Below are positions 33,920 to 44,600 of a stretch of 64,000 nucleotides of DNA, piece after piece. The DNA is from Motacilla alba alba. Lineage: Eukaryota; Chordata; Aves; Passeriformes; Motacillidae. The stretch is taken from NCBI RefSeq assembly GCF_015832195.1, contig NC_052021.1, forward strand, positions 186,001 to 250,000. The letters run 5' to 3'. Within the stretch, counting starts at the first letter, position 1. Each line of letters begins with the position of its first letter. The notes beneath the pieces were generated by a model. That model saw only the letters and a program-made list of their open reading frames with translations, did not search any database and was not told the DNA's origin. The translations under genes and the position numbers were made by a program.

Positions 33920-35560
33920 TCACGAGGAGAGTGCTTCTTCCAGCATTAGGGCTGCTGCAGATGTTGACACACCTGGTCCTGCCATGGCTAGGCAGAGCCT
34001 TGCCACGAATATAGAGTCTGTTACAATGTTGAGGTGCTCGTCTTGGAAGAGTCCACATGCTAAAACTACTGCTGCTGCTTCCAGTTGCTGCACTGACAGT
34101 GTGGGGTCACATGCTTTGATGCAATGCCATTGCTCTCCTGCCTGCCACACTGCTGTCGTGGTAGAAGTCGCGGAGGAAGTGTCTGTGAAGACCGTTGGTC
34201 CTGGCTGTGGTCTGTCCATGACCTTTGCCGGCATGTCTATGTCGACAATGGTCAGCAACTGAGTCCAAGGTGGCTTGGCGGAGTAGGAGATTTCTCCTCC
34301 GAAGCCGGTAAGAGCAAGGGCAAGGTGCTCCGAGATTGTGGTTGACTCTGTGGTCGTCTGCTTGCGGAAAGGAAGATGGATTCTTGTTGGCTCGGTTCCT
34401 AGGTGTTTCAAGGCGAGTTTCCTGCCTTTCATGATGAGGTTAGCAATGTATTCTACTCCTGGGGAAAATGCACGAGCAGGTCTTCCAAGGACCACCCATT
34501 GGATCGGTCGGGCCTTTTCAGAAAGTCCTTGGGCCAGTGCTCCCACTCCCCCCTTTGGCGTGAAGTGCACGTATAAGTCCAGGGGCATCGCTGGGTTCCA
34601 TCTGGCAAGTGTGCCAGTGGACATCTGCTGTTCGATGAAGTCAAGGGAGCTCGCTGCTTGCGGTGTCAGCTCCTTGGGTTCCCAGGGGTGCTTTCCTTTC
34701 AGGAGGTCATACAAAGGGTCCATGACCTTGGGAGGAATCAGGACGATGTTGCGAAGCCACTGCAGCGATCCTACCAGGCGTTGCACGTCATGGAGTGTCT
34801 TGATGTCTTGGTGGACCTTCACCTTGGGGGGTGTCACGTAGGCGTTTGTGATCCCCACTCCCAGGAAGGTCACGCAGGGTCCTCTCTTGATCTTCGCGCT
34901 CGCGATCTCGAAGCCGTTGGCCTGGAGGATCTCTGTGATTGCGGATAACAGATGGTCCACTTGGCTCGCTGATGGTGCTGAGACTAGGATGTCGTCCATG
35001 TATTTGATGATGGTTGCGGTGGGATAGGAGTGTCGGACTGGCGTCAGCGCTCTGTCTACGGTGATCTGGCAAATGGTTGGGCTGTCCACCATGCCTTGGG
35101 GTAACACTTTCCACTGGAAACGCAGGTTAGGCCTCTTGCCGTTTGGGAAAACCACGGAAAAGGCGAATCGTTCTCTGTCCTCAGGATGCAAGGGTATTGA
35201 AAAGAAACAGTCTTTAATGTCCAACACTGCACACAGCTGTCCTTTGGGGATGGCTGAGTTTATGGGTAGCAATGTCTGAACTGGACCTATGGGTCGGATT
35301 GTTTTGTTCACTTCTCTCAGGTCGTGGACTAGGCGATAGCCTTCACCAGACCTTTTGGGAATTACAAACACAGGGGTATTCCATGGGCTTATGGAGGGTT
35401 CTATGTGACCCTTTTGCAGTTCGCGTTCAACCAGTTCTAATAATGCTGCCACTCGAGGCTCTGACAGGGGCCACTGCTCGACCCATACGGGGTCTGATGA
35501 TTTCCAAGTCAATTTGATTGGCAGCATAGGGTGTACGGCAGTGGCCCTCATTATAAATTT
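33920..35560 (-). pseudogene. pol: pol 5' part: reverse transcriptase and RNase H, ends at a premature stop
   Basis: The frame is entered by -1 shift at AAATTTA (35560-35554) and is open until TGA at 33922-33920. Numbering from the upstream open codon at 35704, RT motifs are VHDLREVNK (126-134), first catalytic Asp in VLDIKD (162), LPQGM then SPT (201-210), and YMDD (235-238). RNase H carries FTDTSS (Asp508), QLEAAA (Glu542) and VTDSIF (Asp563). All RT catalytic residues are present. The stop cuts off the final RNase H Asp/His region and all of integrase. YMDD with this motif set fits class II (alpha/beta-like) retroviruses. Confidence 0.93.
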
Positions 35561-36333
35561 GTGATCCTGACTCCGAGCATGGCAAGGACATCCCTTCCTA
35601 TTAGGGGTGGAGAATTTTGCAAAATGTAGGGGTAAATTGCTACTGTTTGTTCTGGTCCCTTTTTTGTGTGAAGCGTTATAGCCACCAGCTGGGTGCTTTT
35701 CCATGCCCTGGATTGTCCCCCCACCCCGTTCACCGGAGGGACTTCTTTAATTTGCCAATGTCTGGGCCAGTGTGATTGGGGAAAAATCGTGCAGTCTGAT
35801 CCTGTGTCTGCCAAAAACTGAAGCCCTAAAATGCGAAGGTCCTGACTGCCGTAGAGGCGACATGTCCCCCACACCCTCAGGGGCTCCTTTCCTACTTTCA
35901 TGACCAGGGCCACCCAGGGGTTCCGCTCTGGGACGTCCCCTGCTGACCCTGTGACACTGGCGCAGTTTGTGGCGCTGGCGGGTGCGTAAGTGCCGCTGGT
36001 GGTGCTGCACAGTTCTGCCACTGTATGGCTGGTGGGGATGTAAAACTGATTGCTTCCCGAATAAACATGGGGTATGAAGGTCCCCTGCCCCACTGGGGGT
36101 TGGGATAGATGGTCCATCTCGCAGTGGGAGGAGGCTGAGTATGGCCCGCGCGCCCCCTCCCCCTTCCGTTTCCCCAGGGCCTGGATCTGCATTCCCTGGC
36201 CACATGGCCCTTCTTCCCACAGTTCCAGCAGGTTGGTCTTTGGCGCTGTTGGGTCGAGGGTGCTGCCACGGGCTGCTGTGCTGGCTGGGGACAGCTTGCT
36301 GCGACATGACCTGCCTGGCCGCACCTCAAGCAT
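35551..36333 (-). CDS. pro: pro: retroviral aspartic protease, open
   Basis: The retropepsin homodimer processes Gag-Pro-Pol in the virion. The frame is -1 relative to gag, so it is normally reached by frameshifting at GGGAAAC (36174-36168, residues 54-55 of the open frame) rather than from its own start. The catalytic loop is FLADTGSD (DTG at 176-178 of the open frame), and the conserved GRDVL near the C-terminus is at 246-250. It ends at TAA directly behind the AAATTTA slip site. Residues before about 54 are the out-of-frame shadow of the nucleocapsid region. There is no dUTPase signature in the stretch between slip site and protease, unlike many betaretroviral pro genes. The frame has no internal stop. 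Confidence 0.9.
   Translation of the reverse strand: MLEVRPGRSCRSKLSPASTAARGSTLDPTAPKTNLLELWEEGPCGQGMQIQALGKRKGEGARGPYSASSHCEMDHLSQPPVGQGTFIPHVYSGSNQFYIPTSHTVAELCSTTSGTYAPASATNCASVTGSAGDVPERNPWVALVMKVGKEPLRVWGTCRLYGSQDLRILGLQFLADTGSDCTIFPQSHWPRHWQIKEVPPVNGVGGQSRAWKSTQLVAITLHTKKGPEQTVAIYPYILQNSPPLIGRDVLAMLGVRITNL
35554..35560 (-). promoter_or_regulatory. pro-pol -1 ribosomal frameshift site AAATTTA
   Basis: The pro frame ends ACA AAT TTA TAA, so A AAT TTA is in exact X XXY YYZ phase and touches the pro stop codon. A -1 slip enters the pol frame. This heptamer next to the stop is the arrangement known for the alpharetroviral gag-pol junction. A stimulatory stem or pseudoknot was not modelled. 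Confidence 0.85.
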
Positions 36334-38369
36334 GCCATGGCATTGGTTATGGTATGAACCGCTGCCTGCAGAGGTGTTAACTGCTCTTCCCTCACTACAT
36401 GCTTGATCATGTCCGCCAAGCTGGCCCCTGTTGGCAGAGAGCGCAGGATATCTTTGGTGATGGTGTTACACTGCTGTTTTAGGCAGTCTGTCACCACAGG
36501 TCCCCTTGCAGCTGCAGGCAGGGTAGAAGAGTCGATCGCAGCTTGCAAACGGTCTACAAACTGTGTGAAGCCTTCACTTTCCCCCTGCTTAATTATAGAC
36601 CATGGTGCTGGTTTGTCCACCAGCTGAGAAACGGCTCATATAGCTTCTCTAGCTGCTCTAGTTGTTGCCTTGACCTCTTCTGCCGTGAGCTGTGCCGCCT
36701 GCTGCTGCGGCGTAGCCACGTTATCATGCTTCCCTAGCAGTCTGGACAGGCTGGACCCGTGCAGCGGCTGTCCCTGCCCTGAAGCTTGGGCTAGCGCAGC
36801 TGCGCAGTGATCTGACCACTCCTGCTGAAATACAATCAGCCCCGCCCCATCAAAAAGCATGCGGGTTACCTACGAGATATCAAAAGGCAGCATATCGTCA
36901 TTACTAAAAAGACCATCCACCAGTGTGGACACAACCGCTGAGCTAATCCCCTTTCCCTGAATCGCTTTTACCACCGCTTGCACTTCTTTTGTATTTAGCG
37001 GGGTGTAAGTCTGCCTTTGATTACGCTGCGAGCCGGTAACTCGTACCGGGAACACGTGGATTGTGGCTGCTGGTGTCCACTCCGCGCATGCAACCTTTAT
37101 TTTACCCCAATCAGTGAGTTTGTACTGTGATTGTTTCCCTACATTGTTAAAAGCTTTGCTCGGTTTCGCTGAAAACCTCCTTAATTCTGTTTCTGAGTCC
37201 ATGTCGGACTCGGAATTCTCCGTAGAGCTAGTCGCGGAGCTATCACTCCACTCGGAGTCGGAAGCAGACTGCTGGTACACTTCCGGTTTGCTGTGTCGTT
37301 TTGTTGGGCTCCGACCCCGCCCCGCCTTCCGGGGGTGGAGTCGCTCCTCCCCTCGGGTTCGGCCTCTCTCCGTCTCCTGGGTCCGGCCCCTCCCCTCCTC
37401 CCAGGGGTGGCGCCGTCCCGCCTCTCGGGGATGGTCCCATTCCCACCCCCTGGGCTCGCCCTGCCCCCCCCAGGGAGGAATCCCTCCCTTGTACGGTAAC
37501 ATTGGGAGCGGTTCCCGATCGTGTGTCCGCCCCCTCTTGCTCCCCCGCGCGTGCGCGATCACGGAGATCGGCAGGTCCGGACTGAGCATGTGCTCTCTGC
37601 CGGTCTCTCGCGCGTGCGCGTTCGCGCGGGTTCGCACTTCCGCCTTTTCCACGCCGCATGGTTCCGGGCCCCGCCCCTCCTCCGGGTCGCCGGCGCCATT
37701 TTCAAACCCATACGGCAGCGGGAGGGCCGCTCCGGCCCGCGCGTCCGCGCTGGCCGCTTTCTCGGCGTTCCTCGCGTCCTCCGCCAGCTCTCCCCAGAAG
37801 GACTGCGCGCGCCGCTCTGCCTCCCGCGTTGGCTCGGCGGTCGGGGAAGGGGGGCGGGCGGACAGAAAAGCCGCAGTTTTTTCGGGAGGTTCCGCGGGGG
37901 TGTTAGGACTCGGTGGGCTCCGCGGGAGGGTCGGGGGGTCCCCTGGGGGCTCCGGGGGATTCGGGCACGGGTTCGGGGAGGGATGGAACGCGCCCGGTCC
38001 CCGCATGTCCCCGTTTTTGATCTGATTGTTCCCGGAGGTGGTTTGCGACGCGGCTCCCACCCCTGGCTGCGTAACGGTAAATAAACACGTATGCGCAGCA
38101 TTCCAAGTTTTCTGCTCTTCTACTGCCTTGCGTAGGGCTTCTTCTACCTTCCCCCACACTTTTAGGCTTTTTCCACTGCCGGTGGACTTAGTATCCTCTG
38201 CTAGAACGGCAGTACAGTTCTCCCACACCTCCGAGTTTAATATATCAACGGGACGCTGTATCGCGCCCAATTCCAGGAGCCTTGCAATAGCAAGATATAA
38301 ATTCCTGGATTCACATTTAATTCCCCATTGTTCATGCATCAGACTTACGACCTTCGTTAGGGCGTTCAT
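35898..38369 (-). pseudogene. gag: gag with two in-frame stops
   Basis: Gag builds the core: matrix, capsid and nucleocapsid. The likely start is ATG 38369 (MNALTKVVSL), with G at -3. There is no Gly2, so it is not a myristoylated matrix; length and layout of the first 110 residues resemble alpharetroviral matrix. A Pro-rich linker (about residues 130-180), an Arg/Glu repeat region (about 310-360) and a Ser/Asp-rich acidic stretch (about 368-395) precede capsid. An in-frame TAG (36872-36870) and TGA (36638-36636) interrupt capsid; the same frame continues past both. The major homology region (QGESEGFTQFVDRL) is near 36588-36546. Two CCHC knuckles lie at 36332-36291 and 36230-36189. Only a truncated matrix-linker product of about 499 residues could be made. 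Confidence 0.92.
36168..36174 (-). promoter_or_regulatory. gag-pro -1 ribosomal frameshift site GGGAAAC
   Basis: In the gag frame the codons are TGG GGA AAC, so G GGA AAC is in exact slippery phase and lies 15 nt past the second zinc knuckle. It is followed by a G-rich stretch that could form a stimulatory structure. The same heptamer is used at the gag-pro junction of some primate betaretroviruses. Confidence 0.85.
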
Positions 38370-38476
38370 GCCTTTCACGGGTCCCAGGGGCGTCCCCCTT
38401 GTCTCGCGGTAGTCGGTCCGGCTGCTGCCGCCGCTGTCCTCGTCCAGGCGAAACCCCGTCACCCGAGTTTTTTCTT

Positions 38477-38494
38477 TCCCGGGTTTCGGCACCA
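38477..38494 (-). other. primer-binding site, tRNA-Phe type
   Basis: Minus-strand TGGTGCCGAAACCCGGGA is the exact complement of the vertebrate tRNA-Phe 3' end with CCA. It lies 2 nt from the CA end of the 5' LTR remnant. Alpharetroviruses of birds normally use tRNA-Trp, so this differs from the lineage suggested by gag. Confidence 0.93.
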
Positions 38495-38496
38495 CT

Positions 38497-38633
38497 TGTT
38501 GCCTTTCTGGTTGCAAAGGCATGTGACCTGGTTCCGATGAAACAGCACGGCGACCTAATCCTCACGGTCGCTCGGGCCAGTAACAAGATGCTAACACCAA
38601 TGTGGTGGACGGTTAAAGGTATTTATTGCTTCA
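38497..38633 (-). mobile_element. 5' LTR remnant (R-U5, 137 bp), U3 absent
   Basis: This matches the last 137 bp of the 3' LTR with two substitutions and no indel, then stops. On the minus strand it starts TGAAGC directly after GGGTGT, the complement of the duplicated ACACCC. The remaining 214 bp of U3, with TATA box and enhancers, are missing. Because the outer end still reads TG and abuts the target duplication, the loss either happened by recombination between two TG dinucleotides or was already present in the integrating DNA. Confidence 0.92.
38520..38522 (-). other. upstream AUG in U5, in frame with gag
   Basis: The first ATG of the R-U5 leader is in U5 and reads without a stop through the primer-binding site into gag, adding 51 residues before the usual Met. 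Its context is weak (C at -3), so most ribosomes should reach the gag ATG at 38369. Whether the extension is ever made cannot be told from sequence. Confidence 0.5.
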
Positions 38634-38639
38634 ACACCC
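38634..38639. repeat. target-site duplication, right copy
   Basis: ACACCC directly outside the truncated 5' LTR; pairs with 30514-30519. Confidence 0.8.
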
Positions 38640-41600
38640 TTCCTGGCATGAACAAAAATTCTCTTCCCATCACAGAGAACTTCAGCTGGGGGACCCTTTG
38701 GTCCCCGTTTGGGGTAGCTTGTGCCCATGGTCGAGTGTGAAACCTGGGCAATTTAGGTAGCTGGAGAAATCGCTGCTGCTTTGAATTTGAGCTGAGGCCT
38801 GGGGTTTGCTTCATTGGGATGGCAGTGCTCCTCTGAGGATGGATAATGGCAACATTGTCAGCTTTGTGATGACTCTATTCCAGAATAGAAAAATTTGCCC
38901 AGGTGTCAGTATTGCCACAAGTGATTCTCTGACTCTTTCCTTGTCATCTGATTTTGTTACGGAGATTTGCTTGGTTTTGTCTCCCCTGAGTATCCATATG
39001 TATTAGATAGACAGCTTATTAATTTTCCTCGATCAAGTGTCTTCTCAGCATGGATCCTGTGCAAGTGTGTTCCCTTTGGAATGCTTTAACAGCATGGACA
39101 CAAAAGCAAACATTTTGGCTGGGCAACTATCATACAGGTTTTAACATGAATATTACTTTTAGACTGTTTCCCCCGCACCAGCTATAGTGAACTGTAATTC
39201 CTTCTTCCCTTTTACTAGGAACACTGGAACTGCTTTGTCACTGGTGTAATTTCTGTCCCGAAGGACAAACTAAGGCTGCATCTCCTTTGGATGAGAGTCA
39301 ACCTCTCTCTCAACCCTACCTATGCAAAACTGTATATGCTCACTACAGTATTTTACATACTGTCCTTTGTGACCCGTTGCATTTTGATGGTTCTATCAGA
39401 TATATTCCAAGACCACTGCCTGTTTTGCTTTTCCAGAGGACTCACCCTGATGTTCCTATTGAGGCTTAGGCAAGGAGGGACAGTATAGTGTCTGGCAGTA
39501 GCCCAATATCTGAATTACAGGTCTCAGAGTCTCCTTCCTTGTCAAGAAGGCTCCTCACGTTTCTCAAAAATACTTCATAATAAAAAATTACTTTGGATTG
39601 CTTGAGCATTTCACTTTTCGAATTACTGTTTGACAAAAAAAAAAAGTATGTTCAGTGATGCCCATTGGTAGTAGTTTGCAATACGTTTAGAAAAATAATT
39701 CTTGCTTGGCATTATATTCTGTTGCTTATTCTGCGTGTGCTGTTTTGTCCAGACACCCACAGTTGAAGATTATGGGAAAAGTAGCAAAGCCTAGCAATCC
39801 TCTCCCTTTTCCTGTGCCAGCCCAGAAGCTAATCCCATTGTCCCTTTGTTTCTCTTCTGTGTTCCATGACAGAAAGGAAAATGACCCTGGCCAGTCACCT
39901 TGGCTTTACATTTTAAAAGTTCTGCATGCTTTTCTAAAGATGGACAGACTCTACCATGGAAACTAGTGCCACATCATGTCTGCAGGACCTCTGTCCTAAG
40001 GCAGACACTGGATTAATTTCTTTCACACAAATTCAGGGGCACATGCAGAGAGGGAGAGCAGATCAATGTTTAATTATGCAAATATTCTTCTGGGCTTTAA
40101 TATTAAACTGGCACAGACCTGTCATAGCAGTTATGCTGATGACAGACTGTGAGTGAGCTGCTGTGCTCTGGTGCTGCATTATAGGAGAGGACATAGTGGA
40201 TGTGGGTACAGGCAGTCAGGGTCTGGCTGGCAGCTCCTGGCACTGCTGTACAGCTGTCCAGAAGGTTGAGCTTCCCCCAACTCCTGCTCACAAAAAAAGT
40301 GGAGATGACATTTCTGGGTGAAAACCCAGTGTATGGGTCTGGCTATAGTATGGCTTTGTACCATGTTATTTAAAACTCTCTCAGTGTTAGTTCAGGATGT
40401 GCATGGCTCACCCACCTGTAGTATATGTGTAAAGATTCTTGTCTCTAGTGCTTTCCTAGCAGCTGTGGTTGCAGTGACTTGAATGGCGAGGGCTGTGAAG
40501 TAAGAGGTACTGCATTCTGACAAGCCTGTGCTTGGTCAGCCTTCTGTCATGAGGAGCTCATTTAATTGTGCTGGACTTGATGAGCTTATGTGGGAATCCA
40601 GCTACAAAATTTCCTCTTGGTGAGTGCTTTGTCAGGAGGATCGAAGTTAGCTCCCTTCCTTGCAGGGCCTCCCTGCAGTTTGTGAGTACTGTTCATGGAG
40701 GAACTAAGCTTTCTGGAGGATGCAGCTATGGATGCACTAGTGTTATGATGATACAAGAAAATGGCAGTTGCCAGACTTGATGTGCTTTAAAATGTTGTTT
40801 TCTGTAACTCTTTAATATGGCACCACCATTTGTGTTTTAATTCAAACCTTCACGGCACCATGTATGCTTCTGCTCATTTTATCCCTCTGTTTCGGCATGC
40901 CTATGTCTCACCAAATTGCTGCTGAGTCCCAGGAACTGCATTACAAAGAAGTTTTAAGGAAGCACATATATATATATTTTTCTATTTAATTTCTACTTTT
41001 TTCCACTAGGGAGTTTCCCCCAAGTTTTGGTGCTTTTGCCCAGTACAGTGGCAAGGCACATAGTTAATATGGCTGATGTGTTTCTCTTAAAAAGGTTGGT
41101 GTTGAAGCCGTGTGGGTCTCCCTTTCCTGCGCTGATTTGTGGAACCTTTTCTGCTGTGGTTGTTTTCACTGTTTCATTTTTATAGCCCGCTGGATCCTCA
41201 TGTGGGTGAGCAGAATTGCTCATCTGCGAGATCCTCTGAGGGACATGATAGAGAGGGTGCATTTCTGATATTCTGTTTGCTTAGTGATTGTGTTCAGCGT
41301 GACTCTTGCCTTGTGTGACTCTTGCCTTGCATTGTTAAGATAATGGAGAAGGAAGAGGAATATTGCCTGCTGCTGTGTCAGATTAGGTAATGATTTTCTA
41401 GCTCTCAAAATCTGTATCAGGTTTGTCTCAGTGCCCACACAGAGCCTTGTTTTGCTATCAAAAGAAAGTCTTGAATTATGCAAAGAGTAAGGTAGGAGCA
41501 GCAGAGCTACAGTTGAGCATGGTTTTACACTGCCTTTATTGAATATTCATTGCAATGAAAGAGCACAACTTTGTCTTCTGGAGTTAAATTTTTTTTGGTA

Positions 41601-44600
41601 GCTTAGACAGTTCCAGCCTGCACAATATGTATTGATACAAATAACCAACAGCTCTGTTACTCTAAAGCACTGGGTTTGTAGGCAGAGGAAATGAAAACAC
41701 AAGTTATGTGGTATTTTGGGTACAAAACCAGGCACTTCAAAATGTTCATTCTTGTTCTTTGCCAATACTTAGTCCAGAAGTCTTTGCTCTTGAAGCAGTT
41801 CAAAGCCAGAAGATGAGCAAAGACATTCCTATACATAAACTGAGAAACTGAGTTTAATTGCCATCCACCACATTTCTGAGGTACCCATCTGAGGTATTTA
41901 TTACAAGAAGAGCTGTCACAAGGTGCTTGGTAGAAAATGAGAATAGTTGTCAATGCAGGTTTGTAGACTGTCTCATGCTTAAATACTTGCTGGGGAAGGG
42001 GAGGCTGGTTGTGTAATGAAAACACAGACAATGTGTCTGGTTATGAAGGGGTATGGTTAGAAATGAAGTAGAGCCAGGATTTGCCTGTTTGCTTTTATGA
42101 TATACTAAGGCATCTGCTTTTCCTTTGGGGGTCTGTATGTTTCATTTAGGAGGGTTTTGTGGTAGGGAGGGAAGGTAATTGTCATGGCTCAAAATGTTTT
42201 TAATCAGCTCTTCCCTCTAACAGAATCGTGTTCTGCTGTTTTCACTCTCAGCTTGCTGACAAGATGGTAAAAGTAGTGTGATATGTGTGCCTTTGTAAAT
42301 AGTGCCTTACTTCCAAAGGTAGGTAGATAATTTAAACAATGCTCTGCTTGAGAAGGAGGGAACAGAGTGGTGAAGCTTTAATATGCTGATACAGGGAGAG
42401 AGGGATTGGTGTTTAACCAGGGGGTAGACAGGATATGAAAGCTGGATTTTTGGGCGTCCCATTCTCTTTGGCCTCAGGTGTGGGACAGTTTCAGAGCTTT
42501 TGAGGCTGCCAGTGAAATCCATGCTGAAACCCTGCTCCTGACTGGGTGCCAGCCCTAGGGAGCAACTGCTTGAAGGAGACTCTGAGGACAGAAGGGAATT
42601 TTAATTTAGGGGATTTTGGTCTTTCTGGTGGTTTTGTGCAAAGTAGTGGTGTCCCAGTGAAGTATAAAGAGGCAGCACTGGTGGTTGGTTTCCTTGCTGC
42701 TTTTGAAGGAGGGTGAGATCTAAGAGAAGATTAGGGATTGCATTTCTGTCTGATGCTTGGTGGTAGCTGAAAGCTTAGATTGCAGCTCCACCACATCAGC
42801 AGATGGACATTTGTGAATGTGAGGAAGAATATAGATGTTAGAAGAGCAAGCATATGGAGAAAGCAGAGAGGGCAGGAGGGGGGAAGGATTAACAGATGGG
42901 AGTTAGAAAAATAGTAAGCGAGGTGGAAGGGGAGGAAAAGCCTTTCTGCAATACACATCCCCTTTCCCTTTCCTGGGAGAGGCAGTTCCCCAGCAAGGAG
43001 CTTGGGTACCTGCAGATGGCAGCTGCAACACAGGAGATGGAGTTTGCTGGGTTTTAGGCAGCAAAATAAAGACCAGTATGAATTCACAGGGTAAAAACCA
43101 GCCCCCTTTCTCAGTCAGCAGTATGTGTCTGTCTGTGCTGCTGGGTCCCTGCTGCAGAAGGGCTTCCAGAGAGTAGACCTGATCATCAGACCACAGGCTA
43201 TGTGGGGCCGTGATGCCTCTCTGTTGGGACCAGAAAGGAACCACCACTACATCCTCATAATCCACTTAAAAATGCTGAGAAGGCAGAGGAGGAGTATCAG
43301 GCACTGCTTCCCCTCATGTCTGTAGCATGGAGAATGAGTTAGAGAACTACAAATGCTTAGAGGAAAGAGCCTGCAAGGTTTCACTCTTCAAACCTAAATC
43401 TTTTCAACTAGTCACAGAGTGTAGTATAGCCGTGTTGTTGATGGTTGTAACTCTGGGCCCAGACAATGAAACATCCATGGTTGCTTGGAAAAGCCCTTAA
43501 GGGAAAAAGAGGTTAAAAACTTCAATATAGCAGTGGCAAGAGCTGTTAACTGAAAAATCAACAATGAGTAAGGATGACCTGAATGAGTAAAGGATCACCT
43601 GGCAAACCATTTCTCTCATTTCAATGGCATCTCTCTTTTCTTCTTACTGCTCCGCTTTTATGATCATGCAGACAACAGGCAATTAGACAAGGATTTGCAG
43701 GGAATATTTGGAATAAGTTGTATTTTGGGGTTTGTACTGTTTGTGAGGTTTTTGGTAGCATAACAGAACAATGCATTTTTTTCAAAACCACCTCAATCCT
43801 TGTTGCTCTTACTGTGGATTACAGAGGAAAAGTAAAGTGATCTGATAGCTGCACATTACATATTATTTGAATACACTTAAACACATACTGATACTGCACG
43901 CCCACTGTAAGAGAGCTAGGAAATTTTAAATGTAGGCTGTTTCAAGAAACATTTTTGATTTTGCAGGCTGTTCCCAGTTAAAACAAGGTGCCTGATCAAC
44001 CATCCAAAACTGTCAGATTCTGTGATAGTCTGGTGCTTTGTTCTAAGCAGCCCAGACTGCACGGCTGCTCCCCACCATGTTGCTTGTGATGTGTGTGCTC
44101 AGCACTGCTGTCAAAGGAAGATACTCATGAGGTATCAGCACCAATCATAAACTCTGTCCATCCAAATCAGGTTTGAAATCAAGTGCACCTTTTAGGCCAC
44201 TTTAAGGCCATTTCGTGGCCTAGATGGGAGTATAAGAGACTCTCTAACAGTTGATCAAATCCCTGTGCTGTCTGTACACCTTAGGACTGAGTGCTCTTAA
44301 ACTCTGCTGCTATATTTGGTTGTTCACATAACTTTATTTAGAGTACAGGTAAGGGCACACACAGTTCTCCAGTCATCCCTTCAAACAGCAAGAAATCAGG
44401 CAACTGTTGATTTTTAGGCTTGTAATTATTAGAAAAATCATGTGCATTTCTGTGTCCTGAGGAAAGTAACAGTAAAAGTTACTCTGGTGCTTCCTGGTTT
44501 GGGAATGAACTTGAGCAGACCCAGGATAAGCTGCCTTAGGTGTTCCTCTATGGGTCTTAAAGCGAATGTCAGAGAGCAGCAGAGCTCAGCTTTGTTACTT

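Larger units (their letters stand above)
30514..38639 (-). mobile_element. near-complete mosaic endogenous retrovirus, tRNA-Phe primed
   Basis: Minus-strand order: truncated 5' LTR, tRNA-Phe primer-binding site, gag, pro, pol, env, polypurine tract, full 3' LTR. The hexamer ACACCC flanks both ends (30514-30519 and 38634-38639), the 6-bp duplication expected of alpha- and betaretrovirus-like integrases. The two LTR copies share 137 aligned bases with two differences, so the insertion looks fairly young. Gag has two stops, and pol has two stops plus a frame change; pro and env are open. The frame layout is beta-like, the pro-pol slip site is the one used by alpharetroviruses, and Env is gamma-type. 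The provirus is not replication-competent as it stands: promoter U3 is missing at its 5' end and pol is broken. Confidence 0.95.

Noticed and set aside
34124..35279. Plus-strand ORFs opposite pol
   Set aside because: Antisense shadows of reverse transcriptase and RNase H, with no motif of their own.
35659..35665. AAAAAAG heptamer in phase near the end of pro as the pro-pol slip site
   Set aside because: It is in slippery phase, but AAATTTA next to the pro stop is the stronger and better placed site; AAAAAAG is mainly efficient in bacteria.
37063..38084. Plus-strand ORFs of 320 and 187 codons opposite gag
   Set aside because: They are antisense shadows of the GC-rich gag linker; the minus strand has gag motifs in continuous order.
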